Origin: a virus | Strand: one strand, 5' to 3' | IMG/VR virus record: IMGVR_UViG_3300009431_000110 | Span: 1 to 27,848 of that record | DNA: 27,848 nucleotides | Shown: one piece after another, positions 21,682 through 27,848 of the stretch | How the letters are laid out: each line of letters begins with the position of its first letter | Numbering within the stretch: the stretch's first letter is position 1 | Notes under the pieces: model-generated | Told to the model about the DNA's origin: nothing | Databases searched by the model: none | What the model saw: only the letters and a program-made list of their open reading frames with translations | Position numbers and translations under genes: made by a program

Positions 21682-23729
21682 TAGTCCTTCAGCACGGGTG
21701 GGAGCACCACGTTCGCCTTGCCCGCCACTCTACCACGTCTTGTCGTCGGCTTCACCGGAATCTTCTTGTCCCCCAGCACCCACTTGTGGTCGCCATCTTC
21801 ATCTCGATTCTCATCATCGTTCATCACCATCGGCATGGGTGCTCGCAGTGCAAACCTATGTAGACCCTCGACCACTCCGGCTACTGCATCTGCAACATCT
21901 TTCGAAAAAGCAAGTGGATGATCCACCTTTCCCTTTTCGTAGTCATACTCCAACGCGACAGCCTCGTCGATGAATGGCTGGTAAACATACATGATCAACC
22001 TGTCCTCATACATAGCCGACTTCAGCTTGTCATATGGGTCCGTCTTCGTATCGACTGAAATCAGCTCCGCGTGCACCCCGCGCGTCTTCACCTGCTGGAG
22101 CATCTCAGCCGACTGGTAGCTATCACAACTGAAGCTGTTGATCGGATACCCACGCTCCATAAGTTGATATACCAACCTTCTTACGTCCGGGAGGAAAATC
22201 TGTTCTCCCGGCGGCGGCAAAATCCTCAACATGAACTCGATCACGATCACCGGGGCCAGCTCAGCGTATTCCTTTCCGTCCGGACCCCTTCTCACCACGT
22301 CGATCCAGCGATCGATCCTCCCCATCGCGACCCCTGTGGCATCCCCTGATAGCGATGTATCGATATGGACATGCCGGTGTGCGCTCGGCTTCACCTTCGG
22401 CTTCCACGCCTGCTCGATATGTCCGCCCTTGAGCTTCCGCTTGAACGACTCCACCAACAAGTCCCAGCGGAAGTCTCCGTTCTGCCCATAGGTGTACTCC
22501 GTTACCGTGAAGGGATGCTCCATCCCCATCTTCTCGCCACGTTCCGCGGCCTCAAAAATCTTCTCATGCCGCGACAAAAACGCATTGATGGCATCTGTCG
22601 AGAGCCCTGCTACGTCACGAATAGCCTTGTTCAGATCCGACTCGAAATCGTTCCTATAGTCCTCCGGAACTTCGACAACTGTCGAATCCGTATCCTGGAG
22701 AAACTTTTCTGGAAGCTCTTCGTCCTTCTTCATGATTCGGGATCGAACTGTCACCCCTCCAACCAACACCCGGAACCACTTCTTGCTGAATCCACGCGCC
22801 GGCTTCACGTCCCACGTCGCATAGTCAAAACAGATCACTGTCGGGTCGAGCCTCGACGCCTTTACGCGCCGATCCGTGAAGCAATTCTTGGTCGTCCTTG
22901 ACGATAGCAACACGTTCATACCCGGCACCCTGCCCCCCCGAAGAAACCGGCTCTTAATGCGCATGTTAATTGATGTATACAACTTCTCTGCTGCGTCAAA
23001 ATGGTGTATATCCGCCCTCTCGCCCGCGCCACGTTTAATCACGGCGCTCTTCGCGGCTGAAAAGTTGGCTTCGTCTTGGAAGGCGCTGATCACGTTCAAG
23101 CCCAACACTCGCTCGGAATTGACTGATCCGATCTGCACCACGATCCCCTTTGGAAACTTAATCTCTTCCGACCCGGCTTTGTACGGGAACTCCTCTTGAA
23201 AGTAAGGGCTTACCTCTAACTTCTCCTTCACCGCCGACATCAGTACCCGGCGAGCTAAAATCAGGTTCTTCGAGAGCAACACCATGTGCAGCTCTGACCC
23301 CGGACTCAAGCCGTAGCTTCTCTGCGGCTCTCTTAAGCACGACAGCTCGTACAGTAGCCGTACAGCTATCATGCTGGCCATCATGGTCTTGCCCCACCCG
23401 ATCGCTCCACTGAGAATCGCCTCGCTGTACCCCCCATCCTCAAACAGCATGATCAGGTCTTCGCGAATCTTTGGATACAACGTCTCTGCCGAGATCCCCA
23501 TGTAATAGGGATCATCCAGGAACTGCTCCATCGACACCGGCTCACGTTCCCACTGGGCTTCGGCCATCAAATCTACAAGCTCTCCCTCCCCTTCCTCGGC
23601 TTGTTCGAGCATCACCTGGAGAGCCTCGCGTTCATCCGGGTCCAGGTCTTTCAGGAGACTAATCAGAGACTGCTTCGTCTCGTGAGACGTGCGAACTGTC
23701 TTCGCCCTGTTGCCGTCGAAGAAGATCAT
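21681..23729 (-). CDS. terL: Large terminase subunit (packaging ATPase-nuclease)
   Basis: A 682-aa motor protein that translocates DNA into the prohead and cuts it. The ATPase half shows a Walker A at 108-115 (GAIGWGKT) and a Walker B-like strand at 213-220 (VISAFQDE), with a likely coupling motif at 273-280 (VLLSSRTT). The RNase H-like nuclease half has HIDTSLSGDATG at about 455-466 (Asp457), SFSCDSYQS at 532-540 (Asp536) and KDVADAVAG at 610-618 (Asp611/Asp614). The start overlaps the stop of the preceding small gene by ATGA, as is typical for small/large terminase pairs. It is followed by the portal after 25 bases. Confidence 0.95.
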   Translation of the reverse strand: MIFFDGNRAKTVRTSHETKQSLISLLKDLDPDEREALQVMLEQAEEGEGELVDLMAEAQWEREPVSMEQFLDDPYYMGISAETLYPKIREDLIMLFEDGGYSEAILSGAIGWGKTMMASMIAVRLLYELSCLREPQRSYGLSPGSELHMVLLSKNLILARRVLMSAVKEKLEVSPYFQEEFPYKAGSEEIKFPKGIVVQIGSVNSERVLGLNVISAFQDEANFSAAKSAVIKRGAGERADIHHFDAAEKLYTSINMRIKSRFLRGGRVPGMNVLLSSRTTKNCFTDRRVKASRLDPTVICFDYATWDVKPARGFSKKWFRVLVGGVTVRSRIMKKDEELPEKFLQDTDSTVVEVPEDYRNDFESDLNKAIRDVAGLSTDAINAFLSRHEKIFEAAERGEKMGMEHPFTVTEYTYGQNGDFRWDLLVESFKRKLKGGHIEQAWKPKVKPSAHRHVHIDTSLSGDATGVAMGRIDRWIDVVRRGPDGKEYAELAPVIVIEFMLRILPPPGEQIFLPDVRRLVYQLMERGYPINSFSCDSYQSAEMLQQVKTRGVHAELISVDTKTDPYDKLKSAMYEDRLIMYVYQPFIDEAVALEYDYEKGKVDHPLAFSKDVADAVAGVVEGLHRFALRAPMPMVMNDDENRDEDGDHKWVLGDKKIPVKPTTRRGRVAGKANVVLPPVLKD

Positions 23730-24403
23730 GACGACTGTGCCACTACCGCCTTGGGGTCACCTTCGATCACGTCGTCTTCATCTTCGGGAAGAGCCTGCAC
23801 CGCCGTCATCAGCTTGCCGAAGAGGCCAAGCACTCGCTCTCTCTTCTGCGGATCTTGCATCACACCATCGACCTTCTCGCCGTATCTGCCTTTGACATCC
23901 TTCAAGGCATGGGGCTGAACGGTCAAGGTCCCCAGCTCTCTACCCCCTGTCAAATCCATCTTGATGTTGTGGCTTGCCCTCAAGATCTCCGTCGCCACCC
24001 TCATCTCGTTGGTGATTCGGGCGTTGAGCAGCCCACCTAACTCCTTCTCCATGTCCCGAGCACCTTGGATACGCTCTTTCTGCATCTGGAACATCTCGTC
24101 CAATTCCTTCAGCTCGTCCAGGCCGTCATGGATCTCCTTCTTTGCTTGCTCGAAAATTTCCGGCTGCCGAACCTCGATCAGCTCCATCGAGGCCAAGTTT
24201 CGTCTGTACCCCTGAACCTCCGCAGCCAGGTGGTACACATTCATGTCCGTATGGTGCCCCATCTCGTCTTGGAGCCACCTTGCGATCTCGGTCGCAGCGA
24301 CACCTGTCACCACCTTCGCGCGTAACTCGGGAAGGCATGGAAGCATGCGGATTCTCTTGAAGGCCCGACTCCCTACCGGCAACCTTTTCCGGTACTTACC
24401 CAT
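23726..24403 (-). CDS. Probable small terminase subunit
   Basis: A 225-aa protein starting at ATG 24403 with GAGGAG six bases upstream; the preceding GTG is less likely. Residues 20-55 (LPELRAKVVTGVAATEIARWLQDEMGHHTDMNVYHLAAEVQGYRRNL) look like a helix-turn-helix of the type small terminases use to bind the pac site. Residues 70-150 are coiled-coil-like (EQAKKEIHDGLDELKELDEMFQMQKERIQGARDMEKELGGLLNARI), fitting oligomerisation, and the C-terminus is acidic and disordered, where TerS usually contacts TerL. Four-base overlap with terL supports the role. Family homology is not certain, so no symbol is given. Confidence 0.75.
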   Translation of the reverse strand: MGKYRKRLPVGSRAFKRIRMLPCLPELRAKVVTGVAATEIARWLQDEMGHHTDMNVYHLAAEVQGYRRNLASMELIEVRQPEIFEQAKKEIHDGLDELKELDEMFQMQKERIQGARDMEKELGGLLNARITNEMRVATEILRASHNIKMDLTGGRELGTLTVQPHALKDVKGRYGEKVDGVMQDPQKRERVLGLFGKLMTAVQALPEDEDDVIEGDPKAVVAQSS

Positions 24404-24476
24404 CACCGTCTCCTCGGTTCTGACCGCCAGAACCTACCTGGTGACCCTACCTTAGCATATTTCTTCCCCTGGCTCC

Positions 24477-24490
24477 CGCAATCGGTTGCG
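24477..24490. promoter_or_regulatory. Dispersed palindrome, copy 8 (one mismatch)
   Basis: CGCAATCGGTTGCG differs from the other copies by one central base. It lies in the 155-base gap before the small terminase gene, about 75 bases upstream of its start. On the minus strand its right arm overlaps a weak promoter-like TTGCGG with TATGCT 16 bases further on. Confidence 0.65.
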
Positions 24491-24561
24491 TGGTAGATAT
24501 GGTTCTCCGCGCTTTCATGGAAAGATTTCAGCTATGCTGCTGGAGGTCCGATTCCCTGATA

Positions 24562-25269
24562 TCAGATCGAGGATGCCAGGGCTCCCATGAGCATGATGAA
24601 GGCCATCCCTGCTGCGGCCCAGCTGATGACTATCCAGAGAGGAGGCCGGTGATCTTGCCTATATCGTCGCCGAACAATAGCGCTGTTAAGACGACGAGTA
24701 TGGACAACATGGTCACCACTGCGAATGGCCAGGGCCTCTTTTCTGCGATCCTCGTCAGTTCGCGGAATGCCCATATCCACTTGGGCTGCTTCGGGGCGTA
24801 CTTGATGATCGTATCGATTCTCTGTAGGTAGTCGTTCTTTTCTTTCTCCCAGGCTTTCTCCCGTTCCTTCCATGCCTTGACCATCGCGTCGATTCTCGTC
24901 TGGCACAGATCTTTCGACTCCATGCAGCGCGCTGTTCTTTCGTCGCAGAGAACTCTTTGAGTCTCCTGAGCCGAAGCCAGCTTCTCGTCGCGACTGGATA
25001 GTCTTGTAAGGGCCTGAGCTGACTTCTCGAAGGCCCAAAGAAATCGCTCTTCCTGTGTCATCTCCACCGGGGCTTGAGTCTCCCCCTCTTCCCCGAACTT
25101 CTTGAGCCTCCAGCGGTGCGGGTCCATCGGACCTCGGTCGTCCCCCGCCATTCAGCGCCTCCAGCTTCTGCATCGACCGCGTTGTGGTCTCGTCGAAGTT
25201 CCTGCACTCGCGCTCGAATGTAAGTATGGCTTGATCTAGCTCAGGAGTCATTCGATCTTCCCTGGCCAT
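24562..25269 (-). CDS. Long overlapping frame with C-terminal membrane segment
   Basis: A 235-codon frame from ATG 25269, with GGAG five bases upstream. The first 43 residues look like real protein (MAREDRMTPELDQAILTFERECRNFDETTTRSMQKLEALN), but residues 44-205 overlap the 173-aa gene in another frame and read like shadow sequence (Arg/Gly/Ser-rich). The last 27 residues, after the other gene has ended, form a membrane segment (LWIVISWAAAGMAFIMLMGALASS). No conventional start codon precedes that segment within the non-overlapping tail. Possibilities: a true long overlapping gene, a short upstream gene that lost its stop, or a tail reached by -1 frameshifting from the 173-aa gene. Confidence 0.4.
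   Translation of the reverse strand: MAREDRMTPELDQAILTFERECRNFDETTTRSMQKLEALNGGGRPRSDGPAPLEAQEVRGRGGDSSPGGDDTGRAISLGLREVSSGPYKTIQSRREAGFGSGDSKSSLRRKNSALHGVERSVPDENRRDGQGMEGTGESLGERKERLPTENRYDHQVRPEAAQVDMGIPRTDEDRRKEALAIRSGDHVVHTRRLNSAIVRRRYRQDHRPPLWIVISWAAAGMAFIMLMGALASSI
24630..25151 (-). CDS. Tail-anchored membrane protein with coiled coil
   Basis: A 173-aa protein from ATG 25151, with GGAGG six bases upstream. Residues 30-120 are helical and charged, with coiled-coil character (QALTRLSSRDEKLASAQETQRVLCDERTARC, AWKEREKAWEKEKNDYLQRIDTIIKY) and three Cys at 69, 76 and 83. A single strong membrane helix spans about 142-160 (PFAVVTMLSILVVLTALLF), followed by only 13 residues, so the topology would be tail-anchored. 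This arrangement can occur among phage lysis or inner-membrane proteins, but no holin, spanin or lysin motif is certain. It lies immediately upstream of the terminase unit and overlaps the longer frame at 24562-25269. Confidence 0.65.
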   Translation of the reverse strand: MAGDDRGPMDPHRWRLKKFGEEGETQAPVEMTQEERFLWAFEKSAQALTRLSSRDEKLASAQETQRVLCDERTARCMESKDLCQTRIDAMVKAWKEREKAWEKEKNDYLQRIDTIIKYAPKQPKWIWAFRELTRIAEKRPWPFAVVTMLSILVVLTALLFGDDIGKITGLLSG

Positions 25270-25344
25270 CTCGTCTCCGGGGCCGGAAACCAGGACGGAG
25301 GGGCCTGGTCATTCATGTCCTCGGACTGACTGCTAGGATGTCAG

Positions 25345-25374
25345 AAAAAGGGTCTGCTGTCCAGGACGAACAGC
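25345..25374 (-). terminator. Candidate terminator after ParB-like gene
   Basis: Starting at the stop codon, minus strand arms GCTGTTC and GGACAGC form a 7-bp stem (one G-U) with loop GTCCT, followed after six bases by TTTTT. It would separate the glycosyltransferase-ParB unit from the membrane-protein genes. Confidence 0.45.
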
Positions 25375-26252
25375 TACTTGGACTGGAGCGTTGCGATCTT
25401 GGTGGCCCAGTCTGTGAGGAGAGCTTGGAACACCTTGTTCGCATCGATCTCCGCAGCTTGTGCGGCCTTCATCATCTTCTCGACCGTCTTGAAGGTCTTG
25501 TCGTTGCACTGGACGTGTAGATGCTTCTTGCCTCCCCAATCGAAGTAGACGAAGTGCAGGTTCACCGTCTTGCCGTACTTCTTGAAGATTTTGTGCAGGA
25601 TCTCCGACAGTTGCTCTACTGCCTGGACTTCGTCCCCGACCTTGTCCAGCTCCGCATCAAGATCCTTCGTGGCCTTGTTTGGAAGGCCCGCCTCCTTCAT
25701 CGACTTCTTCGTCTGCTCGACCAACTTCTTGAACCGATCCTGGTCCGTGAAGCCGAACTTCTCGGCCAGCTCACCCTTGGCGTGACGATCCGCCACGTCG
25801 TGGTAGAGCTTAATCATCTTCTCGCCGTCGATGTCGCCCTTGATGACGTTGAGCCGTAGCGTCACAAACTTCTGGGTGTCCTCATCCTGCCACTTCTCGT
25901 CGTCAAGGATGATGCTGGGGATATTCTGGTATCCGAGCAGCTTGCAGGCGTTGTACCTGTGTTCTCCTCCGAGAATCCGGAAGCGGATCTTCTCTGCCGT
26001 ATCGATCCGGGGCTCCTTCCCTGTCTCGAAGCTCTTCTTGACAGCTTTACTGAGCTGTGAAGTCAACTTCTTCCGGGCCGTCTTCGTCCCAATGGGAACG
26101 ATCTGGATCGGATCGATCATGCCCGATTCTTCGATCTCCTGGACAAGTCGATCAAACTCCTTGTCCGCCATGACGTTCGGATTCCAAGGGTTCGGGTCGA
26201 TCAGCTCGATCGCTGCAACTGCATAGGTTCCGCCGAGTGTTTTTTCGTCCAT
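25374..26252 (-). CDS. ParB/Srx-domain protein
   Basis: A 292-aa protein. ATG 26252 is chosen because AGGAG lies seven bases upstream and the previous gene ends at 26264; an ORF to 26321 is an overlap artefact. Residues 12-55 (VAAIELIDPNPWNPNVMADKEFDRLVQEIEESGMIDPIQIVPI) and 90-107 (RFRILGGEHRYNACKLLG) are the two ParB N-terminal domain boxes; the second corresponds to the CTP-binding GERR motif, with His replacing the first Arg. A possible degenerate helix-turn-helix follows (ELAEKFGFTDQDRFKKLVEQ, 161-180). The rest is helical, ending in a unique region (HFVYFDWGGKKHLHVQC). ParB-like proteins in phages can act in partition, regulation or as nucleases; which applies is unknown. Binding to the dispersed palindrome is a testable idea. 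Confidence 0.8.
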   Translation of the reverse strand: MDEKTLGGTYAVAAIELIDPNPWNPNVMADKEFDRLVQEIEESGMIDPIQIVPIGTKTARKKLTSQLSKAVKKSFETGKEPRIDTAEKIRFRILGGEHRYNACKLLGYQNIPSIILDDEKWQDEDTQKFVTLRLNVIKGDIDGEKMIKLYHDVADRHAKGELAEKFGFTDQDRFKKLVEQTKKSMKEAGLPNKATKDLDAELDKVGDEVQAVEQLSEILHKIFKKYGKTVNLHFVYFDWGGKKHLHVQCNDKTFKTVEKMMKAAQAAEIDANKVFQALLTDWATKIATLQSK

Positions 26253-26263
26253 CTTCCTTCTCC

Positions 26264-27700
26264 TTACAGCAGCCGGATCGGCTGTCCGTCGTCTTCGACA
26301 CCGCTCATGGTCTTCACCCACTCGCGATACTTCTCGTGGTCCATCACGTAGCGCGGCTCGTCACTATCGCAGGCATCCTCGATGGCTGGGTTACTAACCA
26401 TGAGATCATGGACCAGCTTTCTCGTGATCCATCTCCCGATCTGCTTGTCGCGGACGATTCCTCCCGACGCCTCCAGTCGCTCCAGGAGTTTCGTCAGGGT
26501 CGCATCTCCGCCGAGTGAGGCCAGCTGCGCGGCCAGACGCTTCGCTCTGTAGTTCCCGATGCCTCCAGCCGCCGACTTCTTGAACATGGGCACTTGAGCC
26601 CGGCAAAACTCGAAGATGGCTCGACTCGAATGAGTTTGATCTAGCGAGCCGGCCAGCTGCTCTGCCCAGCCGCTGGAGGCCATCCGCTTGTACTGGACAG
26701 GTAGATTGTCGAGTAGATGGATGATCCTCTTCACGGCCTCGTGTGGGCTCTCGTAGCCGTAGGGATACGGTGGGTCCATCGCGTCGATCTCGGGGAAGTC
26801 TGTATGGGGCTTCTCCGCCACGATGTACGTACCACCGCACACGTACTCCGGGACAAACACTGGACTCGCTGCCTCTCCCGTGATCAGGCCGATATGGCAC
26901 TTCATCAACAACTCGTGGAACTTCTCCTGCCCACAGGTGTAGTGAATCTCTCCTCCAAGCGTCTCGATCCTCTTCACGTACTCGTCGTCGATCCCCTGGT
27001 CCGGCGTTGTGATGTACAAGTCGAAATCTCGACCTGTCGCGTATACCTTCTCCAGGATGCTCAGGGCCTCATCTGGCTTGTGCCACGCGTTGAATCTGCA
27101 CCCGAACAGAATCGACGGTTTCTTGAACTTCTCCACCCCCTGGGCCTTCTTCACCATCCCTTCGAGATCCTTACCGCACAACGTCACTGACGTTGCGGTC
27201 TTCAGGATCTCCTGAGCCTTCGTCGGTCGATACCTCGACACCAGGAAATCTCGATAGGCGTTGTAGTCCCTCTCACTCCCGTAGATGCTCGGATAGAAAG
27301 TCGTCGCTGCGCGCCACTTCTCATCTTTCACCGCGTGAAACATGTGATGCCAGACTACGATCGGCATGTTGTGATACGTCTCGCTGAATCCTCGCTGGTT
27401 GACCTGGAGGTCAATCCCTAACGCCATCTCAGCTGTGAACGTAATCGCGCAGTCTACGGGGTACTGCCCGTCGTTCACGTTGGTGAAGCTCCCGATGTCT
27501 CGGTAGTAGAAGTACCCGCTGTCGGTGTTCGATCTCAGAATGGTGCAATTGGGCAACTCATCCTGGACGATCGACTCGTTTGGCACCACTGCGTAGAAGT
27601 ACCCGCTGTCGGCACACGTCTTGATCAGCAGCTTCACATACTCCCACTGAGCACAACGATACAGCCAAGGATGACCACTCAGAACTATCAGCGTTCTCAT
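26264..27700 (-). CDS. GT-B-type glycosyltransferase
   Basis: A 478-aa protein. The N-terminal half begins with a nucleotide-fold strand (MRTLIVLSGHPWLYRCAQWEYVKLLIKTC), while the second half has the donor-side Rossmann pattern of GT4-like enzymes: 'KPSILFGCRFNAWHKPDEALSILEKVYATGRDFDLYITTPDQ' near 197-238 and 'GLITGEAASPVFVPEYVCGGTYIVAEKPHTDFPEI' near 275-312, matching the 'E...CG.P.V..' nucleotide-sugar site. The C-terminal ~130 residues are a helical extension. The enzyme would transfer a sugar to DNA, virion or host surface; the sequence does not say which. Its ATG overlaps the upstream stop (ATGA), and the ParB-like gene follows 11 bases after its stop, so the three genes form an operon. 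Confidence 0.72.
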   Translation of the reverse strand: MRTLIVLSGHPWLYRCAQWEYVKLLIKTCADSGYFYAVVPNESIVQDELPNCTILRSNTDSGYFYYRDIGSFTNVNDGQYPVDCAITFTAEMALGIDLQVNQRGFSETYHNMPIVVWHHMFHAVKDEKWRAATTFYPSIYGSERDYNAYRDFLVSRYRPTKAQEILKTATSVTLCGKDLEGMVKKAQGVEKFKKPSILFGCRFNAWHKPDEALSILEKVYATGRDFDLYITTPDQGIDDEYVKRIETLGGEIHYTCGQEKFHELLMKCHIGLITGEAASPVFVPEYVCGGTYIVAEKPHTDFPEIDAMDPPYPYGYESPHEAVKRIIHLLDNLPVQYKRMASSGWAEQLAGSLDQTHSSRAIFEFCRAQVPMFKKSAAGGIGNYRAKRLAAQLASLGGDATLTKLLERLEASGGIVRDKQIGRWITRKLVHDLMVSNPAIEDACDSDEPRYVMDHEKYREWVKTMSGVEDDGQPIRLL

Positions 27701-27848
27701 CTCTCAAACCTCGATTGCCGGATGTCTGGGAACACCTCGGTTTCTCTCCACCCCTGGGCCTGCATCGCTACCTTGATTCCATTGAGCGTGCCCGCCTTCG
27801 TGATCCCCTTGACGCGATTCTCCAGAATCTTCAGCACTTCATAAAAAC
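27697..27848 (-). CDS. 3' end of an unidentified gene (cut by window edge)
   Basis: The last 49 codons of an open frame entering from the right edge, ending at TGA 27699-27697 overlapping the glycosyltransferase ATG. Visible residues (FYEVLKILENRVKGITKAG, then GIKVAMQAQGWRETEVFPD) look like the helical end of a soluble protein. No family can be named from this fragment. A degenerate half of the dispersed palindrome (TCGATTGC, 27711-27718) falls within its last codons. Confidence 0.7.
   Translation of the reverse strand, partial: FYEVLKILENRVKGITKAGTLNGIKVAMQAQGWRETEVFPDIRQSRFER

Noticed and set aside
1-24490. Palindromes as simple promoter elements
   Set aside because: Only the copy at 24477 overlaps a promoter-like sequence; four copies lie inside genes and none of the other promoter candidates contains the motif.
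24556-24565. 10-bp palindrome CTGATATCAG at the end of the overlapping membrane frame
   Set aside because: Too short, single copy and no T-run; chance occurrence is likely.
25278-25313. Short ATG frame (about 22 codons) in the gap before 25269
   Set aside because: It overlaps the start of the next gene, has a poorly spaced ribosome site and no recognisable features.
1-27848. tRNA, CRISPR array, insertion sequence, integrase or attachment sites
   Set aside because: I looked for cloverleaf-like segments, regularly spaced repeats, transposase motifs and flanking direct repeats and saw none. The dispersed palindromes are irregularly spaced (1.3-6.4 kb) and are not a CRISPR-type array.

Overview
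The window is a continuous block of head and tail genes from a contractile-tailed double-stranded DNA phage (myovirus) or prophage. Every gene I can support is on the minus strand, so transcription runs from high to low coordinates. The assignment rests on T4-type proteins: large terminase, gp20-like portal, gp21-like prohead protease, gp23-like major capsid protein, contractile sheath and gp19-like tail tube. The DNA is moderately GC-rich. Genes are tightly packed, often with ATGA or TAATG overlaps, and usually have good GGAG-type ribosome binding sites. I see no tRNA, rRNA, CRISPR array, insertion sequence or integrase. Host and free-phage versus prophage status cannot be read from this window.

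Layout in transcription order: the 3' end of an unidentified gene (27848-27697); a GT-B-type glycosyltransferase (27700-26264); a ParB-like protein followed by a candidate terminator (26252-25345); two overlapping frames with membrane segments (25269-24562); small terminase candidate, large terminase and portal (24403-19850); three genes of unknown or core-like character, one a 47-codon basic ORF with a non-ATG start (19834-18028); a protease fused to a long scaffold-like tail (18020-16002); and the major capsid protein with a strong terminator (15989-14441). A new promoter then starts a protein with a histone H1-like Lys/Ala tail and a DUF5659-like protein (14368-13344). A promoter with a structured leader precedes a 694-aa repetitive fibre or decoration protein (13197-11113), which ends in a hairpin. 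The cluster 11002-4058 holds probable neck, connector and tail-completion proteins, including a zinc-ribbon protein and a second Lys-rich protein. The window closes with the sheath (3992-1569), two small virion-type genes, the tube (781-281) and a small basic protein.

The genes fit one programme: package DNA (terminases, portal), build and mature the prohead (protease-scaffold, capsid protein), close the head (connector cluster), and build the contractile tail (sheath, tube). The glycosyltransferase and ParB-like gene form a separate accessory unit upstream.

The strongest unexplained signal is a dispersed palindrome with core GCAATCGATTGC. There are six complete copies, one copy cut by the left edge and one single-mismatch copy in 27.8 kb, where chance predicts about 0.002. 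Copies lie both between and inside genes of unrelated function. The extended form differs from the PurR/LacI-family operator consensus only at the two bases flanking the central CG. Other points of interest are a beta-rich module shared by the sheath, capsid and fibre proteins; the protease-scaffold fusion; two disordered Lys-rich tails; overlapping frames with two membrane segments; and terminator-promoter pairs with a recurring GGTATAGT -10 block. No stretch over 300 bases lacks a gene; the longest gaps (13198-13343 and 24407-24561) hold regulatory candidates.
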